From Fragilaria radians (taxonomy: Eukaryota; Bacillariophyta; Fragilariophyceae; Fragilariales; Fragilariaceae), in contig CAAAJI010000673.1 in NCBI GenBank assembly GCA_900642245.1, positions 3,090-13,343 on the forward strand: a stretch of DNA of 10,254 nt. The letters run 5' to 3'. Below are positions 7,741 to 10,254 of the stretch, piece by piece. Every line of letters begins with the position of its first letter. Positions within the stretch are counted from its first letter, which is position 1. The notes beneath the pieces were generated by a model. It saw only the letters and a list, made by a program, of their open reading frames with translations, was not told where the DNA came from and did no database searches. Position numbers and translations under genes: made by a program.

Positions 7741-8062
7741 TAATCCTTGGATTCAACTTTATATCCCTCATGACCAACCATTTAGAAAATATTTGTTTAG
7801 GATTCATCCATTAGGGATTGAAGTATTATCAGGAGTAATCTTTTTGGTGAAACAGTAATTTAGTAGTCACTACTTTATGAGAAATATTTTCTCTTCTTAT
7901 CTTCTTCTTTCTGTGTTTCTAAGCCCTTTGAACTATTTTAACACGTTTTAGCTTGGGTACCCAGATAGTCCCTTTCTGTTAAGTTCCATCAATAGTGATT
8001 AAGAAGTTGTCACTTCATCTTTTATTTCTGCATCTACATTCAAGCTTGTCTTACATTTCATA
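7741..8062. other. Leader or possible LTR remnant of retroelement B
   Basis: Non-coding sequence directly before the family B Gag start. It is rich in T and CT runs (7891-7920), as leaders and LTR ends often are. A segment opening TGTTTAGGATTC (7793) would fit an LTR start, but no second copy lies in the window and no primer binding site is evident. AGTAG-TCA-CTACT near 7862 is a small hairpin. Confidence 0.35.
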
Positions 8063-8437
8063 ATGAATGATCTAAGCACCATTGGAGTAATTCCATTTTA
8101 TGGGAAGAGTGAAGAATGGCCAACATGGAGCGAAAAGTTCTTAGCAAAGGCAAGATGCTATGGTCTTAAAGATGTGTTGCTGGGGAAATTAACAATCCAT
8201 AAGACTGATGAAGATTATGATATGGATTCAGAGGAAGGAAAGAAGTTAAATATGGCTGCTGAGATGAATGAATTAGCCTTCACCAAGCTAATTCTGTCTA
8301 TTGATGATAAGAGAAGTAATAGAAAAGTGTCTTTTAATTTAGTAAAAGGATGAAAAAAAGGATTACGTGGATGGTAATACAAGTATAGTTTGGGAGAGGT
8401 TAGATGCAAGTTTGAACCATCATCTGCTCCCTCCTTG
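8063..8437 (+). pseudogene. Truncated copia-like Gag, family B
   Basis: The start ATG at 8063 gives M-N-D-L-S-T-I-G-V-I-P-F-Y-G-K followed by E-W-P-T-W-S-E-K-F-L-A-K-A and L-K-D-V-L-L-G-K, the N terminus of a copia Gag (the W..W..KF type) known from diatoms and unrelated to family A or C Gags. The frame stops at TGA 8351-8353, beside a run of seven A (8353-8359). A shifted frame then continues K-D-Y-V-D-G-N..V-W-E-R-L. After a second shift near 8403-8405, K-F-E-P-S-S-A-P-S-L follows. Similarity ends abruptly at about 8437, where other sequence begins. Only the first third of Gag is kept. Confidence 0.82.
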
Positions 8438-8594
8438 TGTTACTCCCCACGGGAGTACTTCCGGGTTCCAACTTCACAGGTGACGTCATGTTGCAAAGCT
8501 CTAGTCACCACTCATCTCATTAATCTACTAAGCTGCCTTATTGATTAACTTAATCTTCTTAGTGACACAGCTTAGTGATTCTTCTCTTCCTTGA
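8438..8594 (+). other. Junction and leader region of retroelement C
   Basis: The family B Gag breaks off at about 8437 and different sequence opens with TGTTACTCCCC, a possible LTR start (LTRs begin with TG). About 150 bases later the family C Gag frame opens. I see no clear LTR end (CA) or primer binding site, so this is either a very short LTR-leader remnant or a truncated 5' end. TTGAC (8591) and GTCAA (8612) form a weak inverted pair. Confidence 0.4.
8481..8488. promoter_or_regulatory. CRE-like palindrome TGACGTCA
   Basis: A perfect 8-bp palindrome, the classic bZIP binding site. TGACGT-type elements are known to respond to CO2/cAMP in diatom promoters. In a retroelement leader it could drive stress-linked transcription, but a single 8-bp site can occur by chance. 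Confidence 0.4.
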
Positions 8595-8639
8595 CCTCCC
8601 AGCCTTTCCAGTGTCAAAGACACTTACTTCCAGCACAAG

Positions 8640-9554
8640 ATGCTGGAGAGAATCCATGGCCAGCCCACATATGAGACTCTCCAAAACCTCTCGACCGAAA
8701 TTAAAGCTAATGCTGCTTCGGTCCCATCTACACTTGGAGGTGGCCAATACGGTCAACTTGGACTCATTTTATCTGTCGATTGTTATGCAACTTTAGCAAA
8801 TACCATCCCTTGGGTCAGTCCTCCTAATCCAGGCCCATTTGCTCCACCCGCTAACAGCACTGGACCGCAACTTGAGGCTGCCAAAGATATATGGCGTGAG
8901 CTCACGCTCTCTTTTGACCTCTGTCAAGCTACAGAAAAGGCGCTCATTGCGCAGATTGTTGAATCTATTGATCCAATCTATCTTTGGCCCTTGCTCAAAT
9001 GTATTACTGGCCAATACTCCACTGATGTTTCTGCTGTGCTTTTACACCTCTTTGCCACCCATGGTAAAATCACTCCTCAACAAGTCAAAGCTAAAGAAAT
9101 GTCTACATTTAACATGCATTATGACATTTCCCTCCCTGTTGACAATGTCTTCACTGCCATTGATGATCTTATTGATCTTGCAGAGCATGCTCTCTCTCCA
9201 ATGTCCCCGCAACAAATGATAGATCTTGCCTACGTCATTTTTGCTTGCCAACCAATTCTTCAACAGGATCTCCGGCTCTGGAATTACCGCCCAACCAGTG
9301 AGGGCACTTGGGCCAACATGCTTCAACATTTCCGCGACGCCCAGAGCAACCTCAGTTACCTTCCTACTGGAGGTGATGTTTTTCATCAACAGCCCTTCCA
9401 TCAGGCTAACGCTGTTTTGGAAATGGCTGATCTTGTTGCCCAGCGTCCGCTTGAAGCTATCCCTCCAGGTGACACTCTTCCACCTGCTTGTGTCTCTGCA
9501 ACCGACACTGCCAATGCTGTTTTCCAACAACGCAACTCTGCCCTTGCTGCTTAG
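8640..9554 (+). pseudogene. Gag of retroelement C (ends at an in-frame TAG)
   Basis: 304 codons from the ATG at 8640. The frame is open 15 codons further up (to 8595), with V-K-D-T-Y-F-Q-H-K in front, so the true start may lie upstream. Conserved blocks are H-G-Q-P-T-Y-E-T-L (residues 6-14), L-G-G-G-Q-Y-G-Q-L-G-L near 32-42, T-E-K-A-L-I near 98-103, L-H-L-F-A-T-H-G-K-I-T-P-Q-Q near 134-147, D-N-V-F-(T)-A-I-D-D-L near 167-176, and the W-A-N-M-L-Q-H-F-R near 223-231. This is the capsid-type Gag of a widespread diatom copia family. After the TAG, the same frame goes on as A-A-L-L-S-Q-M-T-K-M-M, which fits a lost Gln codon (CAG to TAG) better than a true end. Confidence 0.87.
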
Positions 9555-9863
9555 GCTGCCCTTCTTTCCCAAATGACCAAGATGATGGCTATGATGCGCA
9601 ATGGTGCCACAGCTACTTCTAGTGTTTTGCATCCAAGCAACACTTGCCAACCTGGTAGTTCCTCCGGTCATTCCGATGCTTGCTCCGGTCATCGTGGTTC
9701 TCAACGCCTCACTTCTGCTCCTTGCTCTTACTGCTGGTCACATGGAGCCTGTGCCCATTCCAGCTCCCAGTGTAACACCCAACTCCCTGGTCATCAGAGC
9801 AGCGCTACCTTCACCAGCATGCAAGGTGGTAGCACTAGCAACTGCTATTGGCTTTCAGCTTGA
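9555..9863 (+). pseudogene. Nucleocapsid region with zinc knuckle of retroelement C
   Basis: Same frame as the Gag, after the TAG. A Met-rich helix (M-T-K-M-M-A-M-M-R) leads to a Ser/Gly/His/Cys-rich stretch and then C-S-Y-C-W-S-H-G-A-C-A-H-S-S-S-Q-C at 9723-9773. This gives a C-x2-C-x7-H-x4-C arrangement rather than the usual C-x2-C-x4-H-x4-C; other Cys and His nearby could serve. P-G-H, A-T-F and G-G-S-T-S-N-C follow, as in relatives. The part before the knuckle is normally Arg/Gly-rich for RNA binding; here many positions are His or Cys. It ends at TGA 9861-9863. Confidence 0.82.
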
Positions 9864-10254
9864 CATCCCGGGCCTACTGTAAGGAATCCTTTAGTGTGTA
9901 TGTTACCTCTTACGTCATCTTTCCCTACTGTAGACAGCCCTCTTTCTCCTAATGTTCTCCTTGACTCTGGTGCCACAGGTACTTTTGTAGCTAGTGCTGA
10001 TGTCCAGCACCTTTGTCATCCTCTTCCAACCTCCAATGGCCCTCATGTCCTCTCAGCTAGCAGTGATGTCATGTCTTCTGCCCTTTGTGGTATCCTACCT
10101 CTCTCTCCACATCTAAGCACTACAGCCCAGTCTGCTTTTGTGCTGGATGATCTACGCACTGGAACGCTAGTCTCTCTAGCTCAACTCTGTGATGACAACT
10201 GTGTTGCAATTTTTTCTCGTTTTGGAGTCCAGATTTTGAAGCACAACACCTTTT
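9864..10254 (+). pseudogene. Aspartic protease and pre-integrase start of retroelement C, partial
   Basis: Same frame after the TGA, open to the window edge. The active-site motif L-D-S-G-A-T-G-T-F-V-A has D-S-G-A-T at 9963-9977; two such monomers would form the retroviral-type protease that cuts Gag-Pol. Further on, N-G-P-H-V-L-S-A and L-D-D-L-R-T-G-T-L-V-S-L-A-Q-L-C-D-D-N-C at about 10144-10203 mark the block just before the integrase. No break is seen within this part. It is listed as broken only because the upstream frame holds two stops. Confidence 0.85.

Larger units (their letters stand above)
8595..10254 (+). mobile_element. Copia-like retrotransposon, family C: Gag, zinc knuckle and protease in one frame, partial
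   Basis: One reading frame runs from 8595 to the window edge, interrupted only by TAG (9552-9554) and TGA (9861-9863). The order is Gag, zinc knuckle, DSGAT protease, then the L-V-S-L-A-Q-L-C block that precedes the integrase in copia elements. This order and the S-(x)-Q-L-C motif support Ty1/copia over Ty3/gypsy. Integrase and reverse transcriptase lie outside the window. It appears to sit inside or against the broken family B Gag. Confidence 0.85.

Noticed and set aside
9042..9704. 220-codon minus-strand ORF
   Set aside because: Shadow of the family C Gag on the other strand; no motif, and the plus strand has clear Gag blocks.
1..10254. tRNA, rRNA, CRISPR arrays or bacterial operon signals
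   Set aside because: No cloverleaf with B-box, no regularly spaced repeats and no ribosome binding sites seen; the gene structure is eukaryotic.

Overview
The window looks like nuclear DNA of a diatom or a close stramenopile. Three things suggest this. The only host gene has short GT-AG introns and a domain style (Cys-rich motifs followed by 'FTLTWEGDDDVD') that I associate with diatom secreted proteins. The rest is dominated by degraded Ty1/copia-like retroelements whose Gag and integrase motifs (for example 'LINPNQLR', 'HGQPTYETL', 'CSYCWSHGAC') match families I know from diatom genomes. Operons, ribosome binding sites and bacterial genes are absent. The assignment rests on recognition, not on a database search.

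Left part (1-2810, minus strand): the 5' and central part of one large protein gene running off the left edge. It has a signal peptide, three diverged copies of a Cys-rich module (each with CDPYFR or its equivalent and ending in C(K/R)GC), and at least two copies of a 'Cys knot plus WEG' module resembling bacterial DUF2135-like beta domains. I infer two introns, one of which (96 nt) keeps the reading frame open and would be missed by a plain ORF call. Seven N-glycosylation sequons fit a secreted or surface protein. A 'VSA-F' signal cleavage context also leaves plastid import possible.

Middle (2811-3722): the 5' flank of that gene, then a 413-bp non-coding element with perfect 27-nt terminal inverted repeats, a MITE, flanked by a duplicated TA (or ATT).

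Centre (3723-6837, minus strand): a decayed copia-like element (family A) with recognisable Gag, a LINPNQLR/pre-integrase region, an integrase core with candidate D, D and E residues, and the post-integrase region. The aspartic protease is missing between Gag and integrase, the reverse transcriptase/RNase H half is absent, and the frame is broken at least eight times. No matching LTR pair was found.

Right part (6838-10254): about 1.2 kb of AT-rich DNA without a recognisable gene. It is followed on the plus strand by the start of a second, different copia-like Gag (family B, 8063-8437), broken off where a third element (family C) begins. Family C runs from about 8438 past the right edge. It has Gag, a zinc knuckle and a DSGAT protease in one continuous frame, interrupted by a TAG and a TGA. 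The retroelements are not expected to be active. Several of their nonsense codons look like C-to-T changes. Only the left-hand gene is likely to be a functional host gene.
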